Source of the DNA: Thiothrix winogradskyi
Lineage (GTDB): Bacteria; Pseudomonadota; Gammaproteobacteria; Thiotrichales; Thiotrichaceae
DNA: 64,000 bases
Assembly: GCF_021650935.1 (NCBI RefSeq)
Contig: NZ_CP091244.1
Coordinates: 2,232,001-2,296,000 of the forward strand
Reading direction: 5' to 3'
Part shown: positions 1 to 7,794 of the stretch, one piece after another
Layout of the letters: the number at the start of each line of letters is the position of its first letter
Numbering within the stretch: position 1 is the first letter of the stretch
Made by a program: the position numbers and the translations under genes
Notes under the pieces: generated by a model
What the model saw: the letters and a program-made list of their open reading frames with translations, nothing else
The model's database searches: none
What the model was told of the DNA's origin: nothing

Positions 1-85
1 ATGCGGGAATGCGAATTATCGGGGAGATTGAGGGGATGGCATCTTGCGTGGACTACACTGGATCAAATACCTTAGGAATGCTGCT

Positions 86-421
86 ATGTACGCTACCAAT
101 GTCCGTGAACTCAAAAAAAATCCTTCACTGGCATTACGCCACGCCCGTGAAGCCCCCGTGTTGGTGCTAAAAGGGGATGAGCCTGACGCACTGTTGATAC
201 ATCTGGATAAAACCCTCAGTGACACTACGACCGGTTTGCGCCCGGCACTCGCTGCCAGTTTGTTTCGTGATGGTTTGATGTCATTAGGCAAAGCAACTCG
301 GATCAGCGGCTTAAGCATGAGTGCTTTCATCAAGCATTTGGGAAGCTTGGGCATTGAGATTGCTCGACCTGACGAAACTACCGCACACGAAATCCAAGAC
401 CTTTCTGCATGGCTGTCATAA
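86..421 (+). CDS. Antitoxin, Phd-like N-terminus plus UPF0175 domain
   Basis: Predicted antitoxin of 111 residues. The first ~40 residues read like a Phd/YefM-type strand-helix segment that sets a conserved residue string against a promoter, and residues ~50-95 (LRPALAASLFRDG, then a helix-turn-helix-like GLSMSAFIKHLG) match UPF0175. It overlaps the next gene by 13 nt, the usual arrangement of UPF0175 with a DUF3368 toxin. I chose the ATG at 86 over the upstream ATG at 44 because AGGAA lies 7-8 nt before it. Expected role, from the family: bind and neutralise the PIN-like partner and repress the operon. Domain assignment is from sequence pattern only. Confidence 0.7.
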   Translation: MYATNVRELKKNPSLALRHAREAPVLVLKGDEPDALLIHLDKTLSDTTTGLRPALAASLFRDGLMSLGKATRISGLSMSAFIKHLGSLGIEIARPDETTAHEIQDLSAWLS

Positions 422-876
422 TCAGTGACACTGGTCCGCTATTGGCATTTGCGGGCATCAATCAGTTAACGATTCTGCAACAACTGTTTAAAACGGTGTG
501 GATACCGCAGGCTGTTTGGCTGGAATCCCAAGTACACAGCGACTCAGCCGCCCAACACATTGCTGCCGCCCTGCAACAGGGTTGGTTGCAAGTAGTGACA
601 GTACCTACGCCGCAGGATTTTCCAGTGAGTTTGGGTGATGGGGAACAAGAAGCTATGCAGCTTGCTATCTCTAACCCTAGTGCCTTACTTATCATGGATG
701 ATCGGTTGGCACGACGTGAAGCCTTGCACCGCAATTTGAGTTTTGTTGGTACGGTGAAAGTGTTATGGATAGCAGAGCAGCGGCATTTGATAAGTGATGC
801 AGCCGTGCTGTTAGATGCGATGGCGGCAAATGGTTATTACTTGTCTCGCCAATTGTTACAGCAAATCAGCGAGTGA
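409..876 (+). CDS. DUF3368 PIN-like toxin
   Basis: Predicted ribonuclease toxin of 155 residues with the PIN-like acidic residues of DUF3368: D7 in SDTGPL near the N-terminus, an acidic helix DGEQEAMQLA at ~78-87, and the MDDRLAR motif at ~104-110. The family is thought to cleave RNA with a divalent metal. The start ATG overlaps the preceding UPF0175 antitoxin by 13 nt, so the two are probably translationally coupled. It runs to a convergent orphan VapB-like gene. Length is normal for the family and no active-site loss is seen. Confidence 0.72.
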   Translation: MAVIISDTGPLLAFAGINQLTILQQLFKTVWIPQAVWLESQVHSDSAAQHIAAALQQGWLQVVTVPTPQDFPVSLGDGEQEAMQLAISNPSALLIMDDRLARREALHRNLSFVGTVKVLWIAEQRHLISDAAVLLDAMAANGYYLSRQLLQQISE

Positions 877-922
877 GGTTAGTGAGATTCTTGCCAACTG
901 CAACTAACGTAGTCGGGCAGTG

Positions 923-1123
923 TCATTGGGTATCTGTTGTGATACGGCGCGGTGGTGCTTCGAATTGTGGTTCTGAACCTCCCGATAAAGCGAGGCGATG
1001 GGTACTCTCACGTTCGATCAGCGCTTTGAGACTTTCGTTCAGTAGGCTGGTTGTTTCGGTGATGCCGGTCAGTTCAACGGCTTGGTGTAGTAAGTCATCA
1101 TCAAGGTTGAGTGTGGCGTGCAT
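923..1123 (-). CDS. Orphan VapB-type antitoxin
   Basis: A 66-residue protein beginning with the typical VapB/DUF2191 ribbon-helix-helix pattern (MHATLNLDDDLL, then a helix LLNESLKALIER). The ribosome binding site AAGGAA precedes the ATG by about 6 nt. VapB genes are normally followed at once by a vapC PIN toxin on the same strand; here the minus strand below 923 holds no such gene, and the DUF3368 toxin gene converges from the other side. It may be a remnant, or may act on a toxin elsewhere. An inverted repeat CTGATT-N10-AATCAG at 1203-1224 lies upstream and could be its operator. Confidence 0.6.
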   Translation of the reverse strand: MHATLNLDDDLLHQAVELTGITETTSLLNESLKALIERESTHRLALSGGSEPQFEAPPRRITTDTQ

Positions 1124-1527
1124 GACAAATTCCTTGCCTCAATATGGTGGGAATAGTCTATGTGGTGTTTGCTGTTTTTAACAAGTTGATAGTGTGTAAT
1201 TGCTGATTTTTTGTGTGCAATCAGGTATACATAAGCCACGATAATTTTGGGCTATACCTTATGATGACTCCTACCCCGCTTTTTTCTCATGCCATCCATC
1301 TGTCTTGCTGGACGGTAGATATTGTGCAGGAGTACTGATAGCTTGTGTGAAGACAATGCTGAACTGATTGTTGTGCAGTGAAAATACGTGATTTGCTCCA
1401 CTAACATTACATTGAGCGTAACTGCTGAAAATGGGATTGAGGCGCAAGAACGGAAAATTAATATGTTGGTTTATGGGATGTTTGGGTTGATGCGGAAAGA
1501 AAACTTACAGATGGAGTGGGGGTAAAT
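1124..1527. other. Intergenic region, no convincing gene
   Basis: About 400 bases between the divergent vapB-like gene and the abortive-infection-like gene. It contains the inverted repeat CTGATT-N10-AATCAG (1203-1224) followed by the palindrome GTATAC (1225-1230). A short open frame from ~1384 to 1526, in frame 1 nt off the next gene, looks like the tail of a lost gene but has no recognisable family. The base composition becomes AT-rich towards the right edge. Confidence 0.4.
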
Positions 1528-2532
1528 ATGAACTCAGAAGAGCAAGAGAATAATCAGTCGCTACTCATATTTGAACAATGGTTGAAAGATCATTGGTTAA
1601 TATTTTTTATGATGGGCTTGTTAATAATTGCAATCGTAGTTGTCGGAACAGTTGCCTTTTTTTATTTTCAACAACAATCCAGTATTTTTCCTATAAATAA
1701 TAATCGTGCTGACTGGGGAGTCACTGGCGATTTTTTTGGTGGAATTCTCAATCCAGTTTTTGCATTTCTAGGGTTGATAATGTTGCTTGCTACGCTTTAT
1801 CAATCTCAGAGGGAACTGGCTTTGACTCGTGAGGAATTGACAAGATCAACTGAAGCATTAAAAGATCAAGCACTAACACAACAGCAGCAGAGATTTGAAA
1901 ATACATTTTTTTCATTATTAGCTCATCATAACACTTTGTTAGATGTTGTTCGTAGAAGTAATTACGAATTTGATTGGAGCGCAGTTAACTCTCCAGAATG
2001 TGCAAGAAAAAAACTTTGGGACGATGTGCATGAAAAGAATTATGAGGTGAAAGTATATTTTCGCTTTATTTACCAAATACTAAAGTTTATAGATGCTAGT
2101 GGGATTGAGGATAAAAAAACATACTCTAGTTTGGTGCGTTCTTTTATTGATAGTTATGTTGGCGAGCTTATATTAATCAATGCTTTGTGTTTCGATGATC
2201 ATGATAACTGTAAAAAATTTAAGCTTCTTATTGAAAATTATGCTTTTTTGGAACATGTTCAAATTGATACGCAGGAAGAAAAGATGTGTACAACACCGGA
2301 TTATCTCAAGTCTGCCCATGACTACGACGAGATTCAAGGAAAAAGAAGAAGTGATCCTAATCGTGAAAATCTTCGTAATCAAATACAAAATAGATTTTCT
2401 TTTTATTCTGAAATAACCAAAGATGATAGAGGTGGAAGATACTATAGTAAGGATGCATATGGGGATCGTCACTATTATGATCGTGTTCGAGGGCTTGTCA
2501 AAAAGGGGTTAATCTTAGTACGACCAAATTGA
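1528..2532 (+). CDS. Putative phage abortive infection protein (putAbiC-like)
   Basis: A 334-residue protein with an N-terminal membrane anchor (hydrophobic stretch ~25-50), a second hydrophobic stretch after GDFFGGILNPVFAFLG (~70-95), and a long soluble C-terminal region beginning with a Gln/Glu-rich coiled coil and FENTFFSLLAHHN. This arrangement is that of the putative AbiC family (Pfam putAbiC), proposed to act in phage abortive infection. The ATG at 1528 follows GGAG/GGGG; a GTG at 1516 in the same frame is less likely. The gene is clearly more AT-rich than its neighbours and uses many A/T-ending codons, a sign of recent transfer. Function is inferred from family resemblance and island context. 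Confidence 0.6.
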   Translation: MNSEEQENNQSLLIFEQWLKDHWLIFFMMGLLIIAIVVVGTVAFFYFQQQSSIFPINNNRADWGVTGDFFGGILNPVFAFLGLIMLLATLYQSQRELALTREELTRSTEALKDQALTQQQQRFENTFFSLLAHHNTLLDVVRRSNYEFDWSAVNSPECARKKLWDDVHEKNYEVKVYFRFIYQILKFIDASGIEDKKTYSSLVRSFIDSYVGELILINALCFDDHDNCKKFKLLIENYAFLEHVQIDTQEEKMCTTPDYLKSAHDYDEIQGKRRSDPNRENLRNQIQNRFSFYSEITKDDRGGRYYSKDAYGDRHYYDRVRGLVKKGLILVRPN

Positions 2533-2582
2533 TGGCAATTAAGTAACGCTGCATCCACCAACCAAACCCAGCACCTGTCGGT

Positions 2583-2718
2583 GATTTTTGCCTAGATTTA
2601 AGGAATTACCGCTTTGATCGGGAGGAAGCCAATGCCCGCTAACCAACGCACGTTAAGCATCCCTGAACTCCGCGCTCTGCTGTCTGCTTTCAAACAACAG
2701 CACGGCGCGGAATACAGC
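2583..2718. repeat. Direct repeat copy 1 (mntA 5' region)
   Basis: These 136 bp recur at 3735-3870 with two substitutions. They hold the leader, the ribosome binding site GGGAGGAAG and the first 29 codons of mntA. After 2718 the copies diverge abruptly. Confidence 0.9.
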
Positions 2719-2742
2719 GCACTGCTTTTAGTTCAGACATAA
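2632..2742 (+). pseudogene. Truncated mntA copy (nucleotidyltransferase N-terminus)
   Basis: A 36-codon open frame that starts exactly like the intact mntA at 3784 (MPANQRTLSIPELRALLSAF) but departs after 29 codons, reads seven unrelated residues and stops at TAA 2740-2742. The catalytic GSX10DXD motif and the rest of the fold are absent, so it cannot be a working nucleotidyltransferase. It is a leftover from a duplication of the MntA-HepT/Rpn block. Its ribosome binding site is intact, so a short peptide may still be made. Confidence 0.85.
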
Positions 2743-2793
2743 CCTATTGGTGATGTGCTGCACCCGCGCTGCACAGAATGCTATACTTCCCGC

Positions 2794-3645
2794 ATGGGAA
2801 ACAAAGACATCATCAGTAAATCAGTGCTAGGTCATTTGGCAGCAGACATCGCCAATCTGCTGTTAGGCTTAGGCGTGGATATGGATGCGGTGGAACTGCT
2901 CGACACCGAACAGCAACGGGTAGAGCAACGCCGTGCCGACTTAGTAGCACGGATGCGCCGCCAAGCCGACGGTGAACACTTCATCCTGCACATCGAAATC
3001 CAAAACCAGAATGACAGCACCATGCCGTTGCGGATGCTGCGTTATTTCACCGACATCCAGCTTGCCTACCCGAAAGAAGCAGTGCATCAGCACCTGATCT
3101 ACATCGGCAAGGAACGCCTGACCATGCCGGACTATTTTGCCGCTCCAGCGTTCACTTACCGCTATGCCCTGCTCGATATGCATACCGTCGATTGCAGCAT
3201 CCTGCTGGCACAAGATACGCCCGACGCGCTGGTCTTGGCGATTTTATGTGATTTCCGTGGTAAACCTGTGCAGGAAGTGGTTAACCACATCGTGCTGCGC
3301 CTGCGTGAACTCATGGGCGACGACGAAAGCGGCTTTCGCAACTACTTCGAGATGCTCGAAACCCTTGCTGAAAACCGCGATTTGCAACCCAACATCAAAG
3401 AGGCTGAAGAAATGTTGACACAAGTAGACGTAACCAAATTTGCCTCCTATAGCTGGGGCATGAGGGATGGTATCGAAAAGGGTATCGAGAAAGGTATCGA
3501 GAAAGGCAGATTGGAGGGTGAGTTAAAGAAAGCCCAAGAGGTTGCCCGTGGTCTGTTGCAGTTGGGGGTTATCGCTGAGGCAGATATTGCCCGCATTGCT
3601 GGTTTGTCTGTGGAAGAAGTCCAGAAGCTGCGGGTTCAGCACTAG
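2794..3645 (+). CDS. Rpn family PD-(D/E)XK nuclease / transposase-like
   Basis: A 283-residue protein of the Rpn/PDDEXK_2 group (recombination-promoting nuclease, formerly 'putative transposase'). Candidate active-site residues are D49 and the E-x-Q pair in HIEIQNQ near 66-72, followed by the family-typical LRMLRYFTDIQ. The C-terminal part carries three copies of the tetrapeptide GIEK, then a Lys/Glu-rich helix and a short helical hairpin ending EEVQKLRVQH. I chose MGNKD at 2794 over 2755 because the upstream residues are not family-like. The last ~88 codons are duplicated at 4489-4752. Rpn proteins are implicated in RecA-independent recombination and phage defence; the role here is inferred. 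Confidence 0.75.
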   Translation: MGNKDIISKSVLGHLAADIANLLLGLGVDMDAVELLDTEQQRVEQRRADLVARMRRQADGEHFILHIEIQNQNDSTMPLRMLRYFTDIQLAYPKEAVHQHLIYIGKERLTMPDYFAAPAFTYRYALLDMHTVDCSILLAQDTPDALVLAILCDFRGKPVQEVVNHIVLRLRELMGDDESGFRNYFEMLETLAENRDLQPNIKEAEEMLTQVDVTKFASYSWGMRDGIEKGIEKGIEKGRLEGELKKAQEVARGLLQLGVIAEADIARIAGLSVEEVQKLRVQH

Positions 3646-3734
3646 GCTTATTCTTTTCTTACCATCCAGCAACTTGTGGGGGATTTTTTGACGGATGTAG
3701 AAGAACAACGGCGGCAATCGGCAAAACCAGCATC

Positions 3735-3870
3735 GATTTTTGCCTAGACTTAAGGAATTACCGCTTTGATCGGGAGGAAGCCAATGCCCGCTAACCAACG
3801 CACATTAAGCATCCCTGAACTCCGCGCTCTGCTGTCTGCTTTCAAACAACAGCACGGCGCGGAATACAGC
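3735..3870. repeat. Direct repeat copy 2 (mntA 5' region)
   Basis: Second copy of the 136-bp repeat of 2583-2718, offset by 1152 bp. This copy continues into the intact mntA gene. Confidence 0.9.
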
Positions 3871-4095
3871 CTACGCGCTTTAGGCTATTTCGGCTCTTAC
3901 GCCCACAATACCGCCACCCCAGACAGTGACGTGGACATCGTATTCGAGACCGACAACCCCAACCTGTTCCTGACCGCCATGATGAAACAAGACTTGGAAG
4001 CCGTGTTGGAAAAACCCGTGGATGTATTGCACCTGCGCGGACTCACCAATTCACGCCTGAAAGCCCGTATCGAACAGGAAGCCGTTTATGTATGA
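3784..4095 (+). CDS. mntA: MntA-type minimal nucleotidyltransferase antitoxin
   Basis: A 103-residue minimal nucleotidyltransferase with a perfect GSX10DXD active site (GS at YFGSYAHN, DVD about ten residues later). In the MntA-HepT systems the enzyme transfers AMP to a tyrosine of HepT and so switches the toxin off. The ATG at 3784 follows a strong GGGAGGAAG. It overlaps hepT by 8 nt. The promoter and first 29 codons are duplicated upstream at 2583-2718. Confidence 0.85.
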   Translation: MPANQRTLSIPELRALLSAFKQQHGAEYSLRALGYFGSYAHNTATPDSDVDIVFETDNPNLFLTAMMKQDLEAVLEKPVDVLHLRGLTNSRLKARIEQEAVYV

Positions 4096-4474
4096 CCGTG
4101 AACTGCTGATTGAAAAGCTGCAAACCTTGCTGGCAGCACTGCGCCGCATCCCTCGCCGTTTTGCTTCAATCACTGAACCTTCCGATTTCTATCTGACGGA
4201 AGACGGCGAGGATAAGCTGGATGCCATTTGCATGATTTTAATTGCAGCAGGTGAAGAGCTGAAAAATATCGACCGTAAAACCGAAGGCAAACTTTTCCCG
4301 CAATACCCAGCGGTAAGATGGCGCGGCGCAATGGGAATGCGGGATGTGCTGGCACACACCTATTTTCATGTTGACGCAGAACAGTTGTTCAATATCTGTA
4401 AAAATGACATTCCCACCATGATTGCCACATTGGAAACTATGCTCGGTGATCTTCAGCAGGCTGAACGCAATTGA
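4088..4474 (+). CDS. hepT: HepT-type HEPN ribonuclease toxin
   Basis: A 128-residue HEPN/DUF86 protein. The RX4HXY ribonuclease motif is intact (R-DVLA-H-T-Y near residues 96-103). HepT toxins cleave RNA, probably tRNA ends, and their motif tyrosine is the target of AMPylation by MntA. The gene overlaps mntA by 8 nt. An arginine-rich stretch near residue 20 (RRIPRRF) could bind RNA. Both genes of the pair look complete. Confidence 0.85.
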   Translation: MYDRELLIEKLQTLLAALRRIPRRFASITEPSDFYLTEDGEDKLDAICMILIAAGEELKNIDRKTEGKLFPQYPAVRWRGAMGMRDVLAHTYFHVDAEQLFNICKNDIPTMIATLETMLGDLQQAERN

Positions 4475-4488
4475 GGACGGTGAATATT

Positions 4489-4752
4489 ATGGGCGACGAC
4501 TTGCAACCAAACATCGAAGAGGCTGAAGAAATGTTGACACAAGTAGACGTAACTAAATTTGCCTCCTATAGCTGGGGCATGAGGGATGGTATTGAGAAGG
4601 GTATCGAGAAGGGCAGATTAGAGGGTGAACTCAAGAAAGCCCAAGAAGTTGCCCGTAGCCTGTTGCAGTTGGGGGTAATTCCTGAGGTAGATATTGCCCG
4701 CATTGCCGGTTTGTCTTTGGAAGAAGTCCAGAAGCTGCGCGTCCAGCACTAG
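4489..4752 (+). pseudogene. Truncated Rpn nuclease, C-terminal fragment
   Basis: An 87-codon frame nearly identical to the last third of the Rpn gene at 2794-3645, from DLQPNI to the final RVQH. It lacks the whole nuclease core. It has two GIEK repeats where the full gene has three. GAGGACGG before the ATG could allow translation, and the frame has stayed open, so a small helical protein is possible; alternatively it is a duplication scar. It directly follows hepT. Confidence 0.8.
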
Positions 4753-4856
4753 TATGATACGAATTCGCCTACCGTAAACTATCTGAAAGCGCGTGCGGGA
4801 ATGCGCGTCGTGCTGCGAACCTTGTTATGATCGGGCAAAACGCACGAGGTAGGTTT

Positions 4857-5900
4857 ATGCACACACAGCACCACGATCTGATCCAAACCATCCAACGCAA
4901 TTGCCACATTGCCGACGCCCGCCACGCGGGTGATTACACTTTATGCGTATACCTCCTGAAAATGCGCGAATTTTACCGTTGGGAGAAAGGCATCCGCCTC
5001 AGCGAAGTCGTGACCAGCGACGATGTAGGTGAATGGCTCACCCAACGTGAAGCGATATGGGATGCGCTGGATGAGCAAGATTACGCCCCGTTACCGCTCA
5101 ATGGCAGCGGTGAACACGACCCGTTTGCCAATGAAGCCATCAATGCCGCGTTGAATAGCGCAGGCTTGGTTTACAGTGCGGGCTACGGTCGCCGTTGCCG
5201 TCCGCTGTTTTTTCTGGCGGAATTGGAACAGGTGATCGAGCAAGACGATTACACCATTTTGGTTGCAGGGCGCGAATTAGCGCGGGATGTCGAAGCCCCA
5301 CCCGCCATGAACCAAGGCAAACAGGTCTTCATCCGCCGCGAATCCTTGCGCCGCATGGTATGGGAAAAAGTCGACGAATGGCGTTGGAGTGGATTGGATA
5401 ACCCAATGGGGCGTGCCTTGGCTTGCTACGATTTCGACGCTGATATGGAGACAGCATTGGATGAGCTGGCAGCGGCTGAAACCCAAACGGTGGTGGCGCA
5501 CGAAATTGGCGAGGTGAAAGCAGGTCAGGCTTTGGGGGATGCCGAGTGGCAAGCGATGCTGTTTGCGTTGCCACCGTCGCACGCCGACATTATGTTACGG
5601 GCGGTGCGTGATTTGCTGGCGGATTGTTTGCATACCCTGCCGGAATTGCTGGCGCGAGGGAATGCCGCTTCTATCCATTTTTATTTCGGCAATCTGTCAG
5701 CAATGCGCAAGAAACTCGCGCCGCAGTTGGTGGCTGCATACCAGCATTGGCACGAAACGGGCGATGCGGGGAAAATTACAGCGTATGCGGCGTGGGGGCG
5801 TGAGCATTGGGCAACGGTTGGGCGAAAAGCCTTGGCGTTATTCCAAGTCAAGGGTGCTGGCGCTTTGCAAGAAATCGAGGGGATGATTCAGAAGCCTTGA
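4857..5900 (+). CDS. Uncharacterised protein (Sfum_1244-like)
   Basis: A 347-residue soluble protein with no signal peptide or membrane segment. It starts with a short motif HHDLIQTIQRNCHIADARHAG and MREFYRWEKGIRLSEVV, then a mixed region and a largely helical C-terminal half rich in Ala and Leu. I recall a family of this look annotated as Sfum_1244, but no function is known to me. The ATG at 4857 has GAGGTAGG before it, better than the ATG at 4827. GC content matches the chromosome, unlike the abortive-infection-like gene upstream. Confidence 0.55.
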   Translation: MHTQHHDLIQTIQRNCHIADARHAGDYTLCVYLLKMREFYRWEKGIRLSEVVTSDDVGEWLTQREAIWDALDEQDYAPLPLNGSGEHDPFANEAINAALNSAGLVYSAGYGRRCRPLFFLAELEQVIEQDDYTILVAGRELARDVEAPPAMNQGKQVFIRRESLRRMVWEKVDEWRWSGLDNPMGRALACYDFDADMETALDELAAAETQTVVAHEIGEVKAGQALGDAEWQAMLFALPPSHADIMLRAVRDLLADCLHTLPELLARGNAASIHFYFGNLSAMRKKLAPQLVAAYQHWHETGDAGKITAYAAWGREHWATVGRKALALFQVKGAGALQEIEGMIQKP

Positions 5901-5966
5901 GAGTGGTATGAATCGAACGAATCGTTTAATATGAGCGCCAAGTGAGAACCTAATACGAGGCATTCC

Positions 5967-6218
5967 ATGCAAACCATGACTGCGAATGAAGCCAAAACCC
6001 ATTTCGGTGAATTTATCGACAAGGCACAAAGAACACCCGTCGGCGTAATGCGGCGCGGGCGCTTGGTGGGTGTTATGGTGTCGGTGGAGGATTACGAACA
6101 AATGCGCAAGTTCTATGCCGATCGTTTGCGCCAAACGGTACGCGAAGTCGGCGCATACGCCAGCAGCCAAGGCTTGACTGACGATAAACTGGAAGCGTTG
6201 TTGGCTGATGAAAGTTGA
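5967..6218 (+). CDS. Phd/YefM family antitoxin
   Basis: An 83-residue antitoxin with the classic Phd/YefM N-terminus (MTANEAKTHFGEFIDKAQ) and the strand-loop PVGVMRRGRLVGVMVSVEDYE. The C-terminal helix would bind the toxin. CGAGG lies 6 nt before the ATG. It overlaps the PIN toxin gene by 11 nt. Such proteins neutralise the toxin and autorepress the operon. Confidence 0.85.
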   Translation: MQTMTANEAKTHFGEFIDKAQRTPVGVMRRGRLVGVMVSVEDYEQMRKFYADRLRQTVREVGAYASSQGLTDDKLEALLADES

Positions 6219-6624
6219 ACTAGTCGTCATTGATACCAATGTGTTGATCAGTTACGCGCTTAAGCCCGATGGTCTTGCGGGTAGGGTGGCGGATTTTTTT
6301 ATTGAAAACAGCCGACTCCTGTTTTGCCAAGAAACCTTTACCGAATTGGAAACCCGTTTGTGGCGACCCAAGTTCGATCGTTACATCACCTTGGAACAAC
6401 GCAAACAAGTCTTGCACGATGTCGGTATGAGTGCTGTGTGGGTTGAAATCACCGGAAAACCCAGCTATTCCCGCGATCCTGATGATGATAAGTTCGTGGA
6501 AACGGCGTTGCTGGGGCAAGCGGATTTGCTCGTCAGTGGCGACAGTGACCTGCTGGATCTGGAATCCGTCGATGGTTTGCCTATCCTGTCGCCACGTGCT
6601 TGCTGGGAGCAATTTCAACATTAA
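6208..6624 (+). CDS. PIN-domain toxin (COG1569-type)
   Basis: A 138-residue PIN-domain ribonuclease. The acidic active-site set is visible: D9 in VVIDTNVLIS, an E in ETFTELETRL, the DPDDDKFVE motif near 90-98 and SGDSDLL near 111-117. The N-terminal DTNVLIS and the C-terminal DLL-ES pattern are typical. It overlaps the Phd antitoxin and its stop codon overlaps the stop of the convergent J-domain-like gene. Confidence 0.83.
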   Translation: MKVELVVIDTNVLISYALKPDGLAGRVADFFIENSRLLFCQETFTELETRLWRPKFDRYITLEQRKQVLHDVGMSAVWVEITGKPSYSRDPDDDKFVETALLGQADLLVSGDSDLLDLESVDGLPILSPRACWEQFQH

Positions 6625-7757
6625 CGAAACGGCGGGAAGTCCCCAAAAAACGGATCAAAATCCGGTTCTGGAATCCGATAGCTTTTTAACCATGCCTTGA
6701 GCTGTTTCACATCCTGAAACAGCCGTAGATCTCTCTGGATGCGCGTAATCCCATCCTGCATGGTGCGCACATCTTCCTTAATCATCATTACCAAACGCTT
6801 GGGCGAAAGTGGTTCAAACGGTGCAAGGTGCAACATCATGCGGATTTGGTCTTCCTTGAGAAATACTTCTTCCTGCAATTCGCATAGCTGGTCGCTGAGG
6901 ATTTTGTTGTAATGCTTGAGGCGGTCAGCCGCGATATTGTTGAGCTTGGTCTGGTCGATTTGCTCAACAGCAAGCTGCAATTCCAGCAGTTTCAGCAAGT
7001 CTTTATTGCCGTAAGCGACAGTCACTTGCTGCATCAATTCGGTTTTGCGTTCACGTTCTACGGGGTCTTGTTCGCGGTCAGGGTGTAAGGCGCTGGTGAG
7101 TTGGCGGTAAACAGCTTGGATGGATTTGCTGACATTGGCGGCTTCTTCTGCCTCTTTCGCTTCTTTGGCGAGTTGTTTGGCGGTTTTTTTGCGTTGCGGG
7201 CGGGGTGGTGCTGCGGCTTCTGCCTGTTCCTGTTGTTGTTTGAATTTGGCAAATAAACGTTCAGCACTGGCTTCGGGTTCGTTGGGGTCGAAGTCGCCAT
7301 CCTCTAGCGTAATACCTAGCTCGCGTTCCATCATCTGCTTGAGGAAATCCGCAGCCATGTCCTGCTCTTCTTGTGCCTCGGCATCGTAATCGCCGCCGCT
7401 GTATTTGTTGTACAGCGTTTTTAGCTCATCACTGTCATCGCGTTGCAGCAAGTCTTCGCACGTATCGGTAATCAGGTGGCTGAGCTTTTCCTGCTGGTTG
7501 GCGGTGAATTTGTGGCTGGTGAACTGTTGGTCGAGTAGCTTGATCATCGCCAATTGCTGTTCTTCTAACGTCTTTTTCAACGGTTCTAATTTGGTCACGG
7601 CATCTTGTTGGCAGCGCGAGAACGTTTCTTGCCATTCCGCCAGCAATTTCTTTTGCGCGTCGATCTTTTTGATCAAGTTGTTGAATTGCTTTTGGGTGGC
7701 GGAAAGCGGCGCTTGTGCGGGCGCGGTTTTGATGTGGACAACTTTTTTAGCGGACAT
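6621..7757 (-). CDS. J-domain-like (DnaJ-related) coiled-coil protein
   Basis: A 378-residue cytoplasmic protein. The N-terminal third is coiled coil (residues ~15-80, Gln/Lys/Leu rich); the middle is acidic with a basic Lys-rich stretch (RPQRKKTAKQLAKEAKEAEEA); around residue 225-240 lies YRQLTSALHPDRE, an HPD tripeptide in a J-domain-like helical context. The C-terminal ~120 residues are helical. J-domain proteins stimulate DnaK-type Hsp70 ATPase. It lacks the Gly/Phe and zinc-finger regions of DnaJ, so it would be a specialised co-chaperone. The ATG at 7757 follows CAGGAAG; longer upstream starts are unlikely. Confidence 0.6.
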   Translation of the reverse strand: MSAKKVVHIKTAPAQAPLSATQKQFNNLIKKIDAQKKLLAEWQETFSRCQQDAVTKLEPLKKTLEEQQLAMIKLLDQQFTSHKFTANQQEKLSHLITDTCEDLLQRDDSDELKTLYNKYSGGDYDAEAQEEQDMAADFLKQMMERELGITLEDGDFDPNEPEASAERLFAKFKQQQEQAEAAAPPRPQRKKTAKQLAKEAKEAEEAANVSKSIQAVYRQLTSALHPDREQDPVERERKTELMQQVTVAYGNKDLLKLLELQLAVEQIDQTKLNNIAADRLKHYNKILSDQLCELQEEVFLKEDQIRMMLHLAPFEPLSPKRLVMMIKEDVRTMQDGITRIQRDLRLFQDVKQLKAWLKSYRIPEPDFDPFFGDFPPFR

Positions 7758-7794
7758 GGGGTCTTCCTGACAGGGTTTTGCGCTTAGTGTGGCA

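Noticed and set aside
1384..1526. Short open frame before the AbiC-like gene as a coding gene
   Set aside because: No clear start, no recognisable family and atypical composition; described as intergenic.
4827..4856. Upstream start for the unknown gene at 4857
   Set aside because: The ATG at 4827 lacks a ribosome binding site, while 4857 has GAGGTAGG in position.
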